NCBI GenBank assembly: GCA_023424395.1
Contig: JAFADY010000007.1
Coordinates: 98,019-162,018 of the forward strand
Length of the DNA: 64,000 bases
Source: Bacteroidota bacterium
GTDB taxonomy: Bacteria > Bacteroidota > Bacteroidia > Bacteroidales > Dysgonomonadaceae
Reading direction: 5' to 3'
Shown: positions 50,291 through 59,587 of the stretch, one piece after another
Numbering within the stretch: position 1 is the stretch's first letter
How the letters are laid out: each line of letters opens with the position of its first letter
Position numbers and translations under genes: made by a program
The notes under the pieces: generated by a model
What the model was told of the DNA's origin: nothing
Databases searched by the model: none
The model's input: the letters and a program-made list of their open reading frames with translations, nothing else

Positions 50291-53200
50291 TTAACTTATT
50301 GCAACGGTCAATGATTTCTGCTTCTTCTTTTCTGCTCTTTTTTCTTTCGCTCTGTCCACCATATAATAGGCCATGGGAACAACAAAAATTGTTAGGGCAG
50401 ATGAAGAAAGCAAGCCACCGATAATAATCCAGGCCATTCCGTTTTTCCATTCGCTCGCCGTTCCCTGAGCCATGGCAACAGGAAGCATTCCGAGTACGGT
50501 GGTAAGCATGGTCATCAATATGGGACGAATCCGTTGCTTGCCGGCAAGAATAAGTGCATCTTTGTAATGCATGCCTTTTTCTTTTTCCTGATTGGCGAAA
50601 TCCACAATTAATATGGCAATTTTTATGACTAATCCCATCAACATAATCAATCCCAGTAATGCAAACAGGGTGATATTATTTGCCGTCAGCATTAGCGCGA
50701 GAAAAGCTCCGATAACTGCAACCGGAATGGCAACCAGAGCAACCAGAGGATAAACGAAGTTGTCGTATAATGCCACCAATATCAGATAGATAAGTATAAA
50801 CGAGATAAGAAGTGCAAAGCCGATAGAACTGAAACTTTCGTTTTGGGTTTTTATGTCGGAACCCCAAAACAATTGCACGCCATCGGGAAGCGGATTACTC
50901 TTCAAGTAAGATGTTATGTCGCTTGCTGTTGAACCGGCAGGGCGTCCAAACGATTCGGCAGTAAGTGTTACGGACGGTTGTCTGTTTAGCCGCTCCAGCA
51001 TAGACGGGGCATCGTTTTGCGTAACATCGGCAAACTGTAAAACATTTACGGCAATTCCTCTCGGATTAATGATGGAAAGGTTTTTCACATCTTCGAAATT
51101 CTTTCTGTCAAAATCGTCCAACCAAATTCTTACGGGATATTCCGTTCCTTTGTCGGTAAGCGTAGCGTCTTCGTTTCCGTTAAAGGCCGTTCTGAGATTT
51201 ATGCCGGTATAAGCGGTGTTTAGCCCTAGCCGCTGCATTTTGTCTTGATCGGGTTTGACCACATATTCGGGATTACCTTCTTCCACCGATAGTTTTACGT
51301 TATCCGCTCCGGGAACATTTTGTATGGTGGATTGCAGATTATTGGCGGTTTCCATAACGAGCTCCTCATCAATTCCGCTAAGCGTGATTTTTATCGGTGA
51401 ACTTTTCGGCAGTAATCCCAGCACCGACATCGATACGTTCACTCCCGGGAAATGTTCGGAGATATCTTTCCGAAGGAATTTCATGAAGTCTTCCGTTGAG
51501 ATGTTTCTTTCCTTTTCGGGTTTCAACTGAACCGTAAGCTCCGATTTGTTGGCTTCACCAACGCCCAGGCTTCCCATACCCGTTGTAGGGCCGGCAATGT
51601 TGCTGAAGAGTGTGGCAACTTCGGGTTGATCGAGTATAAAATTCTCGATTTTTTGCGATTGAATATTATTCTGCTGCACCGTAACCGATTTGTCGTATTC
51701 GAGATTCAATTTAAATTTTCCCTGGTCGCCCGTAGCCATCATTTCATTGCCGATAATCTCCAGCCTCATCATAAAAACTGTTGCAAGCAACAACGAAAGC
51801 GTTACTCCGGCGAAAAGCAATTTGTGATTAAGCACCCATTTCAAAGCGCCTTCGTACCATTCTATAAACTTGTTCAATTGATCTTCGAACCACGATAGGC
51901 CTTTGCTGAAAACATTGTTTGACGTTGCTCCTTCTTTCTTGCCCAACCGCGAAGCCATCCACGGAGTCAGCGTGAAGCTAACCAACAGACTGGTTAAAGT
52001 GGCAACAATCACAACTACAGAAAATTGTTTCAGCATATCGGCCACGAAAACCTGTAAAAATAAAATGGGCAGAAACACCACCGTATTTACTAATGTCATA
52101 GATATTACGGCATATTTTATTTCTACTACGGCATCGAAAGCCGCCGTTCTTTTGTTTTTTCCCATATCCAAATGTCGCTGGAAGTTTTCCACCACAACAA
52201 TTGCGGCATCAACCAGGAATCCTATCGACAAAGACATGGCGAGCAATGTCATTAGATTGAGCGTATAGTTGAGCAACCACATTAACCCGAAAGCGGTAAC
52301 CAAAGATACGGGAACGGTAACCAGCACGATGAGCGAATTCCGGTAACTTCTCAGGAACAGCAGCATAATCAGCGAAACCAGAATTATAATCAGCGTAAGG
52401 TCTCCAATTACCGAGTTCACGGCCGATATGGTATTATCTGTGCTATTATCGGCGATAACAAATTTCACGTTCGAAGCCGCATCTTTTTCCTCTATCTCTT
52501 TAATTTTTGCTTTCACCAGCTTGGAAACCTCAACCGCGTTCGCATCACCTTGTTTTTTGAGCATCAAGCCGATACCTTGCTGACCGTTGTATCTGTTGAT
52601 GGACGAGACTTCCCTTACGCCGTTTGTTACGGTGGCAACGTCTTTTACATATACCGGACTGCCCGGAAACGGCATCGCTACTTGCACGTTTTTAATGTCT
52701 TCCACATTATTGAACTTGCCAACCAACCGTACCGTATTATTTTCGGTAGCGGTAGTAACTTTTCCTGCCGGCAAATCGATTCCCGAACGATTTATCGCTT
52801 CAACAACCTGAATGAGCGGCACTTTGTAATGAATTAATTTGCCTTGGTCAATTTTTACCTGAATCTCGCGAGCTTCACCACCGATGAGCGTGATTTCTGC
52901 CACCCCTTTCAATTGCTGAATTTGAGGCAGGTACTCATCAACCACTTTTTGATAAAAATCGGTTTCCGATAAGCTGCTCGTGGCACTTATCGACATAATG
53001 GGCAAATCGTTGGGCGAAACTGTACTCATCACCGGATCTTGAATATCATCGGGCAAATCTCTTTTGATGTTGTTGATATATTGCTGAGCATCCTGCATGG
53101 CTTTGTTCAGGTCGGTTCCGTATTTCATATTAACAATCATCACCGATGCGTTGGGCAACGATTTTGTTTCTATGTAGTCCACACCTTCCAGATTAGCCAT

Positions 53201-53410
53201 GGCTTCTTCTATTTTCTTGGAAACTGAGTTCTCCACTTCTGCCGGGTCGGCGCCGGGATATCCCGTTCTGATTACGATTACCGGCTGATTGAAATCGGGA
53301 AGCAACTCATAGCCCAGGTTGCTGAATCCGATTACGCCCAGCAGAATCAAAACGCTAAACAATACGATAATCAGTGAAGGGCGTTTGATGGATGTTTTTA
53401 TTATATTCAT
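50291..53410 (-). CDS. RND-family (AcrB/HAE1-type) efflux pump inner-membrane transporter
   Basis: 1,039-aa proton-driven transporter. Twelve TM helices in two halves separated by periplasmic pore/docking domains; start MNIIKTSIKRPSLIIVLFSVLILLGVIGFSNLGYELLPDFNQPVI, then TGYPGADPAEVENSVSKKIEEAM, and in TM4 SLSIGFLVDAAIVVVENFQRHL with the proton-relay Asp pair region (GFLVDAAI), and the second-half GLIMLMGLVIKIAILIVDFANQ. The sequence is closest in style to hydrophobe/amphiphile pumps rather than metal pumps. It sits between its adaptor gene (10 bp upstream) and a CDP-alcohol phosphatidyltransferase gene. Confidence 0.95.
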   Translation of the reverse strand: MNIIKTSIKRPSLIIVLFSVLILLGVIGFSNLGYELLPDFNQPVIVIRTGYPGADPAEVENSVSKKIEEAMANLEGVDYIETKSLPNASVMIVNMKYGTDLNKAMQDAQQYINNIKRDLPDDIQDPVMSTVSPNDLPIMSISATSSLSETDFYQKVVDEYLPQIQQLKGVAEITLIGGEAREIQVKIDQGKLIHYKVPLIQVVEAINRSGIDLPAGKVTTATENNTVRLVGKFNNVEDIKNVQVAMPFPGSPVYVKDVATVTNGVREVSSINRYNGQQGIGLMLKKQGDANAVEVSKLVKAKIKEIEEKDAASNVKFVIADNSTDNTISAVNSVIGDLTLIIILVSLIMLLFLRSYRNSLIVLVTVPVSLVTAFGLMWLLNYTLNLMTLLAMSLSIGFLVDAAIVVVENFQRHLDMGKNKRTAAFDAVVEIKYAVISMTLVNTVVFLPILFLQVFVADMLKQFSVVVIVATLTSLLVSFTLTPWMASRLGKKEGATSNNVFSKGLSWFEDQLNKFIEWYEGALKWVLNHKLLFAGVTLSLLLATVFMMRLEIIGNEMMATGDQGKFKLNLEYDKSVTVQQNNIQSQKIENFILDQPEVATLFSNIAGPTTGMGSLGVGEANKSELTVQLKPEKERNISTEDFMKFLRKDISEHFPGVNVSMSVLGLLPKSSPIKITLSGIDEELVMETANNLQSTIQNVPGADNVKLSVEEGNPEYVVKPDQDKMQRLGLNTAYTGINLRTAFNGNEDATLTDKGTEYPVRIWLDDFDRKNFEDVKNLSIINPRGIAVNVLQFADVTQNDAPSMLERLNRQPSVTLTAESFGRPAGSTASDITSYLKSNPLPDGVQLFWGSDIKTQNESFSSIGFALLISFILIYLILVALYDNFVYPLVALVAIPVAVIGAFLALMLTANNITLFALLGLIMLMGLVIKIAILIVDFANQEKEKGMHYKDALILAGKQRIRPILMTMLTTVLGMLPVAMAQGTASEWKNGMAWIIIGGLLSSSALTIFVVPMAYYMVDRAKEKRAEKKKQKSLTVAIS

Positions 53411-53419
53411 AGTTTTCTC

Positions 53420-54478
53420 TTAATTAGTTTTAATACTTGCTCTTTCAAAAAGATTGATAAACCCGCCGATAACGAGTATATCGCCTGCCGAAAGACCTTC
53501 CGATACGACCGCTTCATCGGCTATTCTTCGTTCTATTACAATGTCCTGTAAAAATGCCTTGTCTCCCTTTACAACATACACCTGCGGTTTAATATCCGAT
53601 CCAACAATGGACGAAGACGGAATGATGATTTTGTTTTCTATTACGTTGGCTCCGTCCATACTTACTTTTCCGAACATTCCCGACTTTATCTGAAAATCGG
53701 ATGTGTTTTTTACGTTGAACTGAATAGGAAAACTGTTTCCCATATTGGCTTTGCTGCCAACCATGCTCACTTCGCCCGTTAACGCCATTGTGGGATAAAC
53801 ATCGGCATACAACGTGTAAGGCTGTTTGAGTTTGAATTTGCTCAATTCGTTTTCCGTGACGTTTATCGTAAATTTCAGATTCGAAATATCGGTTATCTGC
53901 AACAACGGCATGCCCGGTGCGGCAAATGCACCAACTTCGGTCATTTTAGCCGTAACAACACCACTGAACGGGGCACGGACGGTTGATTTCCGGATCTGCT
54001 CTTCCAACGTTGCTTTTTGCACAAGTGCTGATTCATAGGCAACTTTTGTTTTTTCCAGTTGAACTCCCTGAATAGCATCTGCTTGTGCCAATGCAGTATA
54101 TCGATTCACATCTTTCTGCAAACCGCCCAACTGAACGTTTACGCCTTCCAGTTGGAGTTTCAACAGCGAGTTATCCAATTGAATGAGTGATTGGCCTTGT
54201 CTGACGTAACTTCCTACATCAACCAGAATGGAGTTGATTTTTCCATGCACTTCGGCGCTGATTTTTGTTTCCCGATTGGGCTCGAATGTTCCCGTATAAG
54301 CATTCCGATCTGTTGCCGAACCGAGCTCTATTGTGTCGGTTTTTACATTTACGGGCGCTTCGGTATCGAGTCTGTAGATTCGCTTTTCGTAAATTTTTTT
54401 GTTGTTCACCAGCTTAAAAATTACGAACGCCAGTATAGCGATGAGCGCCAGGATTGTGATGATTCTTTTTTTGTTCAT
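53420..54478 (-). CDS. RND efflux periplasmic adaptor (membrane fusion protein)
   Basis: 352-aa adaptor bridging the RND pump and TolC. One N-terminal membrane anchor (IITILALIAILAFVIFKLVNN), then the lipoyl/barrel-sandwich halves (NRETKISAEVHGKINSILVDVGSYVRQGQSLIQLD and STVRAPFSGVVTAKMTEVGAFAAPGMPLLQI, read as separate motifs) flanking a short coiled-coil hairpin, a beta-barrel and membrane-proximal domain. No lipobox. Ten bp before the pump gene and 117 bp after the TolC gene, an order of outer-membrane factor, adaptor, pump along the transcript. Confidence 0.93.
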   Translation of the reverse strand: MNKKRIITILALIAILAFVIFKLVNNKKIYEKRIYRLDTEAPVNVKTDTIELGSATDRNAYTGTFEPNRETKISAEVHGKINSILVDVGSYVRQGQSLIQLDNSLLKLQLEGVNVQLGGLQKDVNRYTALAQADAIQGVQLEKTKVAYESALVQKATLEEQIRKSTVRAPFSGVVTAKMTEVGAFAAPGMPLLQITDISNLKFTINVTENELSKFKLKQPYTLYADVYPTMALTGEVSMVGSKANMGNSFPIQFNVKNTSDFQIKSGMFGKVSMDGANVIENKIIIPSSSIVGSDIKPQVYVVKGDKAFLQDIVIERRIADEAVVSEGLSAGDILVIGGFINLFERASIKTN

Positions 54479-54595
54479 TTTTATTATTATTTAAATATGT
54501 TCAATAAATTATTATCGGGTTTCAGGTTAAACGAGATTGATGGTAGATGAATCAGATTGACTATTAACACCATTTTTAATCTCAGTAAATCTTTC

Positions 54596-55927
54596 TCAAT
54601 CTTTTTTTGAAATAAATATGTTTCCGGTTAATTTTTTGAGTTCAAGATCAGCTTTCAGGTAATCTACCACGGCGGTGAGATAACTGGTCTGCGCCTCACG
54701 CAACGAGTTGTCTGCCATCAATACATCGGTAAGTGATGCTGTGCCTTCTCTTTGTTGCAAAACTGTTTGGTCGTACACTTTTTTAGAAAGCTCGATCTGT
54801 TTCCCCGCATTATCGATAGTCTGACGTGCCGTGAACTTTGTATTTCTTGCATTTTCTACCTGCATGGCGTTTTGTTCGTAAATAAGTTCCTTTTGTAGTT
54901 CGTTGTTAGTAATCTCCAGCTTCTTCTGGTTGATCTTGCGTTTAGTTACTGTTCCATTGAAAATGGGGATGGACAGTTGAATTCCGGCAACACCCATATC
55001 GTAAAAGTTGAGAAAATCGTTTGGCTTTTTATCGTAGCCGTATCCCAGTTTTCCGTAGGAACCAAAGATGGCGACAGACGGTAGTCTTGAGTTTCTGAGT
55101 GTCTGCAGCTCGCTTTTTAACAATTTGCTTTGCGTCTCAATTAGCTGCATATCTGTTGTGGGTAGAAATGAGTAATCCGTTTCGTCTGCAAATTGAATAT
55201 TCGGGTCTATTTTAAACGGTTCATCCGTTGATATTCCCATCGAGAAGATAAGCGCATTTATCACCTGGATATGTTTGCTGGCAACAACATCGCGCTGCGT
55301 TTTCAATTGCGATAACTGGAGTTCAACTTTATCTACATCCGAGCCTTTTACCAACAGGTGTTGGTGTAGCAATTTCATATTATCCAGGAGCCTTTCGCTG
55401 TTTACCACGTTGCTATCGATAAAGATTATCTGCTTTTCCATGACAACCGCGTTGTAATACAGGTTGGATATTTCGTAGTAAAGTTGTTCTTCGGTTTTTC
55501 TGTACTGTATTTTACTTATGTCCGATGCAATTTCTGTTTTCTTTATCGCTCCGATAAGCTGCGAATTGTAAATAGGCATTGTCGCCTGAATATTGGCCGT
55601 AATGTTGTGCGGAACACCCATCTGAACTTCCTTGAATTGGCCTTCGGGGCCTCCCATCATAGACATTGGAACCAGCGTGGTGGGCTGCTCGATGTAGTAC
55701 TTATAATCGGAGGTAAAATTCACTTTCGGCAGGTAATTGGCACGAGCTTCTTTATTAAGCTGCTCGCTTATCTGCATGTTGTTGTAGTTCACTTTCAGAT
55801 TTTTGTTGTGAACCATTGCCGTGTCAATACATTGTTTCAGGTTCCATACCTGTGCCTGGGTTGGAATGGTGTATCCCATTAACAACAAGATTGATACGAT
55901 TATTAGTTTGTGAGTACTTACTAACAT
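54596..55927 (-). CDS. TolC-family outer-membrane efflux protein
   Basis: 443-aa outer-membrane channel. Signal (LIIVSILLLMGYTIPTQAQ), then two outer-membrane-efflux repeats: WNLKQCIDTAMVHNKNLKVNYNN and ISNLYYNAVVMEKQIIFID in the first, LLKSELQTLRNSRLPSVAIFGSYG and ELSKKVYDQTVLQQREGTASLTDVLMADNSLREAQTSYL (as separate motifs) in the second. The length and long helices fit TolC-type trimers. It follows tetR by 53 bp and precedes the adaptor by 117 bp, in which no other gene is seen. Confidence 0.93.
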   Translation of the reverse strand: MLVSTHKLIIVSILLLMGYTIPTQAQVWNLKQCIDTAMVHNKNLKVNYNNMQISEQLNKEARANYLPKVNFTSDYKYYIEQPTTLVPMSMMGGPEGQFKEVQMGVPHNITANIQATMPIYNSQLIGAIKKTEIASDISKIQYRKTEEQLYYEISNLYYNAVVMEKQIIFIDSNVVNSERLLDNMKLLHQHLLVKGSDVDKVELQLSQLKTQRDVVASKHIQVINALIFSMGISTDEPFKIDPNIQFADETDYSFLPTTDMQLIETQSKLLKSELQTLRNSRLPSVAIFGSYGKLGYGYDKKPNDFLNFYDMGVAGIQLSIPIFNGTVTKRKINQKKLEITNNELQKELIYEQNAMQVENARNTKFTARQTIDNAGKQIELSKKVYDQTVLQQREGTASLTDVLMADNSLREAQTSYLTAVVDYLKADLELKKLTGNIFISKKD

Positions 55928-55980
55928 AATGTGATAAATTTTTTTATTTGTTATTGTTCATTTTCTTAAAAAGTGGGTTA

Positions 55981-56577
55981 TTATGTTGATTGCGTGGGCT
56001 TGCATTTGAACAGTGTCAGTAGGGAAGTGGACATTTTCCCGATATTTTCCGATAAATCTATTTTAAATTTATAGAATTTCCAGTTAAACATGTAGAGTTT
56101 GAAAGTGGCTATCGACACCATCGTTAATTCGTTTGACGGAACAGATGCAATAAAAACTCCCTGTTTTTGCCCTTCTTTCAGAATCGGCTCCAGTTGATTG
56201 GTGGTAATGGTCATTAGTCCGAGTATTTCATCGTTTATCTTATCACTCTCATCCATTAATCCTTCCGAAAATACCACCACCACGTAATACGGGTTTTCTT
56301 TGAAATAAAGGCTTAGTTTATTGAAAAATGTTTTATAATCTTTTTCTACATCACCGGTTTTTGTCAGATTGCTTAAGATTTTGCCGATATTGTTCTTCAA
56401 ATACTTAAGCATCATTATAATAATTTCTTCTTTACTCGAAAAATGCCTGTAAATAGCGCTTTCGGAGAATTGCATTTCTTTAGCGAGATTTTTTATCGTT
56501 AATCCGCTGGCTCCCGATTCCGTAAGGATTTTTCCGGTAGCTTCAATAATTTCTAATTGTCTTGGTTTAATTTCCAT
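55981..56577 (-). CDS. TetR/AcrR-family transcriptional regulator
   Basis: 198-aa repressor-type protein. N-terminal TetR DNA-binding domain: RQLEIIEATGKILTESGASGLTIKNLAKEMQFSESAIYRHFSSKEEII (helix-turn-helix at about residues 27-46). The C-terminal ligand domain is helical and not assignable. The gene is followed by tolC-acrA-acrB, and preceded after 81 bp by DUF3943. An 11-bp imperfect inverted repeat covers its own -7 box, and a perfect palindrome typical of TetR operators is at the pldA promoter 2.8 kb upstream, so it may control both the pump and the pldA transcript. Confidence 0.9.
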   Translation of the reverse strand: MEIKPRQLEIIEATGKILTESGASGLTIKNLAKEMQFSESAIYRHFSSKEEIIIMMLKYLKNNIGKILSNLTKTGDVEKDYKTFFNKLSLYFKENPYYVVVVFSEGLMDESDKINDEILGLMTITTNQLEPILKEGQKQGVFIASVPSNELTMVSIATFKLYMFNWKFYKFKIDLSENIGKMSTSLLTLFKCKPTQST

Positions 56578-56604
56578 TGTTATGGTCTTTTAACGAAAAA
56601 GTAG

Positions 56605-56636
56605 AATAAAACTTAGTTGCAAAGATAAATTTTATT
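56605..56636 (-). promoter_or_regulatory. tetR promoter and imperfect inverted repeat (candidate operator)
   Basis: Arms AATAAAACTTA (56605-56615) and TAAATTTTATT (56626-56636), ten of eleven positions complementary, 10-bp spacer. The -7 box TATCTTTG (minus, 56620-56627) lies within it, 42 bp before the tetR start. Confidence 0.6.
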
Positions 56637-56658
56637 TCTCGTTTTTTAAATCCGTTTT

Positions 56659-58134
56659 TTAGACAGTTACTCCCACACTCAGATAATTTTCCTGCGAACG
56701 ATAAAATACCCTCGGAAAATATTTATAAGAAGTGTCTCTTGTGAAGTATCTGTTGTTAAATTTTACATACAGAAAATCGCTTATTCTGTATTTTAATTCA
56801 GCACCGAAAATTCTCAATTTTGCCGTGCTTCTATCACCCTGAACATTCAAAAAATCTATTTCCGGCATGGAGAGATCTTTTAATGACAGTTTTTCGTCAA
56901 CACCTTTCCACGTGTAAATAAAGTAGTTTTCGGAAAGGAAAGAAATAGAGAATATATTCTTAATAATCAAGTCGGTATAGAGTTTCAAACTCATTCCGCT
57001 GCCCATGTTGTAATCTCTGTCATCAATTTCGAAATAATCCGAAATGCTTGCTCCCAGGCCAATTCCATTAATAAAAGTCCGTGTGCGGAGATTTACATTT
57101 TCCTTTTTCCGGTTTATGAGTAATCCAATTCCGGCTGCAGCCGCCTCCGAAATGTAGTAGGGAGTTATAATCCGGCCGCTTTTAGTTTCCATTTTATAGT
57201 TGTAATAATCGAAATGTTGAAAAACTCCTCCCATTATTTTCAGGTTATCTTTTACGTATAACTCTTTATTGATAATTGCACCGATTCCGTTGATTTGCGT
57301 CAGGTAAACATTTCCTTCAACAACGTTCATATGCCCGTTTATCCAAAACCAGTCGTAAGGTTTGCGTATCGGCTCTTCGAAGACATTACCGTACTGCACG
57401 TTTGCTTCAATGCCCACGCCGGTGTTGTAGCCGGGGCGATTATCTTCTTTAATCATTTTTCCTCCTGTGCCAATACTTAGTACAAACGGCAAAGTTTCTA
57501 TCACGTTTCCTTTTTCACTTCTAACTTTCCACGCCTCGCCTGTAAGGAATCTGTTAATCAATTTGGTCGGGGCGAAAAGCCCGGCTGCGAACTCCCTTAT
57601 AACCCGCTCTACCCCGATAGTTCTGTCATCGAGAATCATATCGGAAAAGCGGAAAGTTATTTCTCCTAACGCAATTCCACCGACTGTTGTTGCTATTAAA
57701 TCGTTCATGGAAGGCGGTTTTGTTTCCATCAGATATTCCCACATCAGGCTGCCGCCCACGTTAAAGGGAATTGAACTGTAAAATCCGTATCCGTTTGTTC
57801 TTGCGCTGTTAAAGTACATCGAGCCGTGATAGGGATGAGCTATCAGATTGGTGGAAAAACTGTTGGTATCCCAAACGGGCAGGGTGGATAAGTTTTTCTC
57901 CATGGAAGACAAATTTATTTGTGCAAATTCATCGTTGAGTATAATCCTATTAAATCCCCTCATAGCCATATTCAATCCGACTTCAGTACCGATTGCCCGC
58001 CACGGATTCTTTTGCACAACCGATGTAGTGACAACAGTATCCAGCACATTTTGTGTTTGCACGAACGTGCTGTCCTGAGAATTTACTCTCCATACCAGCA
58101 AGAACAAAAAACAATATGTCAGAACTGCTTTCAT
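56659..58134 (-). CDS. DUF3943 domain outer-membrane-associated protein
   Basis: 491-aa exported protein (signal LTYCFLFLLVWRVNSQ). The central region MNDLIATTVGGIALGEITFRFSDMILDDRTIGVERVIREF is characteristic of DUF3943. The second half alternates strands ending in aromatic residues (YYNYKMETKSGRIITPYY, GMSLKLYTDLIIKNIFSISFLSENYFIY, YRISDFLYVKFNNRYF) and the last residues SVGVTV resemble a beta-barrel end, so an outer-membrane location is likely. Function is unknown. It lies 9 bp after the 99-aa gene and 81 bp before tetR. Confidence 0.8.
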   Translation of the reverse strand: MKAVLTYCFLFLLVWRVNSQDSTFVQTQNVLDTVVTTSVVQKNPWRAIGTEVGLNMAMRGFNRIILNDEFAQINLSSMEKNLSTLPVWDTNSFSTNLIAHPYHGSMYFNSARTNGYGFYSSIPFNVGGSLMWEYLMETKPPSMNDLIATTVGGIALGEITFRFSDMILDDRTIGVERVIREFAAGLFAPTKLINRFLTGEAWKVRSEKGNVIETLPFVLSIGTGGKMIKEDNRPGYNTGVGIEANVQYGNVFEEPIRKPYDWFWINGHMNVVEGNVYLTQINGIGAIINKELYVKDNLKIMGGVFQHFDYYNYKMETKSGRIITPYYISEAAAAGIGLLINRKKENVNLRTRTFINGIGLGASISDYFEIDDRDYNMGSGMSLKLYTDLIIKNIFSISFLSENYFIYTWKGVDEKLSLKDLSMPEIDFLNVQGDRSTAKLRIFGAELKYRISDFLYVKFNNRYFTRDTSYKYFPRVFYRSQENYLSVGVTV

Positions 58135-58143
58135 TTCTTTGTA

Positions 58144-58443
58144 TTATGGCAAAATATAGAGTGAATTAAAAAGTTTGTCGTTTCTCAGCATGTGGGCTGT
58201 TTTTATTTTTATACCCTCGGCTGTGAGTTTATTCCGGCTTTCGTGATCAATTTCCGATACATACACTTCATCGATATATTTTCCTTTCAGAGCAATCATC
58301 AACTGGTCCATTGTACCGGGTTCAATTGTTATATTTTCTACACCATTTACCATTTCATCCTGCATATCAAAAATGGATATTTTGGTTCTTTTTCCCATCA
58401 GATAGCCCAGTTTATCGTTTTCATAAAAAATGGCAATTTTCAT
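58144..58443 (-). CDS. Hypothetical 99-aa cytoplasmic protein (NifX/NifB-C-like fold possible)
   Basis: Small soluble protein without signal or TM helix. The pattern MKIAIFYENDKLG, then TKISIFDMQDEMV, then LMIALKGKYIDEVYVSEIDHESRNKLTAEGIKIKTA resembles the alternating alpha/beta layout of the dinitrogenase iron-molybdenum-cofactor-binding (NifX) fold, in which a final GIKI-type strand follows a helix, but the usual His-Phe-Gly is absent, so this is only a suggestion. Lies between pldA (22 bp) and DUF3943 (9 bp) in the same orientation; probably co-transcribed. Confidence 0.6.
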   Translation of the reverse strand: MKIAIFYENDKLGYLMGKRTKISIFDMQDEMVNGVENITIEPGTMDQLMIALKGKYIDEVYVSEIDHESRNKLTAEGIKIKTAHMLRNDKLFNSLYILP

Positions 58444-58465
58444 CCTACGTTATTATTTATGTGTA

Positions 58466-59377
58466 TTAAAAAACATTGTAAAAATCAGGCTTTATACAGA
58501 TTCCCACTCGAAGTTTTAAGTCCTGTTTCTTGTAATCGAGCATACTGTCGCCTGTACCGCTGTAAAATTCTCCGAAGATATATTGATTGAATCTGTCGGA
58601 AATTTTGTAACCTGCTGTCAGAGTTACGTTGGCAGATTTCACACTTTTCTTCGGAGAAAACATACCTGAAAACCACCATTTATCATTTCTCGTCTTGTAA
58701 TCGATAGCAAAAATTCCGGTTCCCCGATAATCGAGTATATCCTCGTTATTTTCGCCTATAAGAAAAGGAACCGACACTTTGAACTTGATGGACAAATTGT
58801 TGGTAAAAAAATATTTTCCCGAAAAACTTACCAGGTTTATATCCCGCGATTCTTCATCGTTCTGACCGTTCGACTCGTGTTCCAATTGTAGAAAAGTTGC
58901 TCCGGTAAGTTGATTGTTCACTATTATGTACCTCCCTAATCCGAGCCCCGGATTATAATTGTTATCGCGAAAAGGTGCCGATTTTGCATAAATGTCCCAA
59001 AACGATTTTTGCGTATAAGTCAGGTAAAGAAACGTATCGAAAGGCAAGTGGCTTTTAGTTAGGCGATGACGAATACTGATTTGATATTTAACATCTGCTG
59101 TTTCGCTGTTTATTGTTTCGTTTAACGATACGCCCGAAATAAAATAGTTGTCTTTATAAATAGAAAACGCGGGTAAAGAATCGGTTTTTCTGATAATTTC
59201 ATCATCCGACATTTCCAGATTAAGTTTATCACTTCCTATTTTCGTTTTTACCTTTTCAATTATTGTTGACAAAGAACGGCGAGTAGTATCCTGATATTCT
59301 AACGAAGGTTGTGCTTCTGCTTCAGAAGCAAAGAAGAGGATGGTTATAGCATTAATATATAGGATTTTACTACTCAT
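58466..59377 (-). CDS. pldA: Outer membrane phospholipase A (OMPLA)
   Basis: Calcium-dependent outer-membrane phospholipase that hydrolyses misplaced phospholipids. 303 aa from the ATG at 59377 (signal ILYINAITILFFASEAEAQ). Family motifs: LYLTYTQKSFWDIYAKSAPFRDNNYNPGLGL and YFFTNNLSIKFK, ending in QDLKLRVGI. The catalytic residues are spaced exactly as in E. coli OMPLA: His in EHESNG, Ser two residues later and Asn fourteen after the His (SRDIN), matching H142, S144 and N156. A perfect 8-bp-arm palindrome overlaps its promoter. It heads a run of eight genes in one direction ending in a CDP-alcohol phosphatidyltransferase. Confidence 0.88.
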   Translation of the reverse strand: MSSKILYINAITILFFASEAEAQPSLEYQDTTRRSLSTIIEKVKTKIGSDKLNLEMSDDEIIRKTDSLPAFSIYKDNYFISGVSLNETINSETADVKYQISIRHRLTKSHLPFDTFLYLTYTQKSFWDIYAKSAPFRDNNYNPGLGLGRYIIVNNQLTGATFLQLEHESNGQNDEESRDINLVSFSGKYFFTNNLSIKFKVSVPFLIGENNEDILDYRGTGIFAIDYKTRNDKWWFSGMFSPKKSVKSANVTLTAGYKISDRFNQYIFGEFYSGTGDSMLDYKKQDLKLRVGICIKPDFYNVF

Positions 59378-59397
59378 CGGAGTTGCATCTAAATAAT

Positions 59398-59424
59398 GTG
59401 AGTGACCATTCACTCACAAATATA
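59398..59424 (-). promoter_or_regulatory. pldA promoter and perfect palindromic operator
   Basis: GTGAGTGA (59398-59405), CCAT, TCACTCAC (59410-59417). The -7 box TATATTTG (minus strand, 59417-59424) abuts it, so a bound dimer would cover the transcription start, 20 bp before the pldA ATG. The form is typical of TetR-family sites. Confidence 0.7.
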
Positions 59425-59587
59425 ATGCGTTTCTTTTAAATATGTTCATCCTCTTTTATTCTTTTATGATTAAATCTACTTTTTTTATAGATGTTAACAG
59501 TGTGTATTCCGCCTGGAAGGCGGCATTTTCATAACCGTATGCAAGTGAGGAACGAACGCAGCTTACGGCATAATAGTGAAAGTACAT

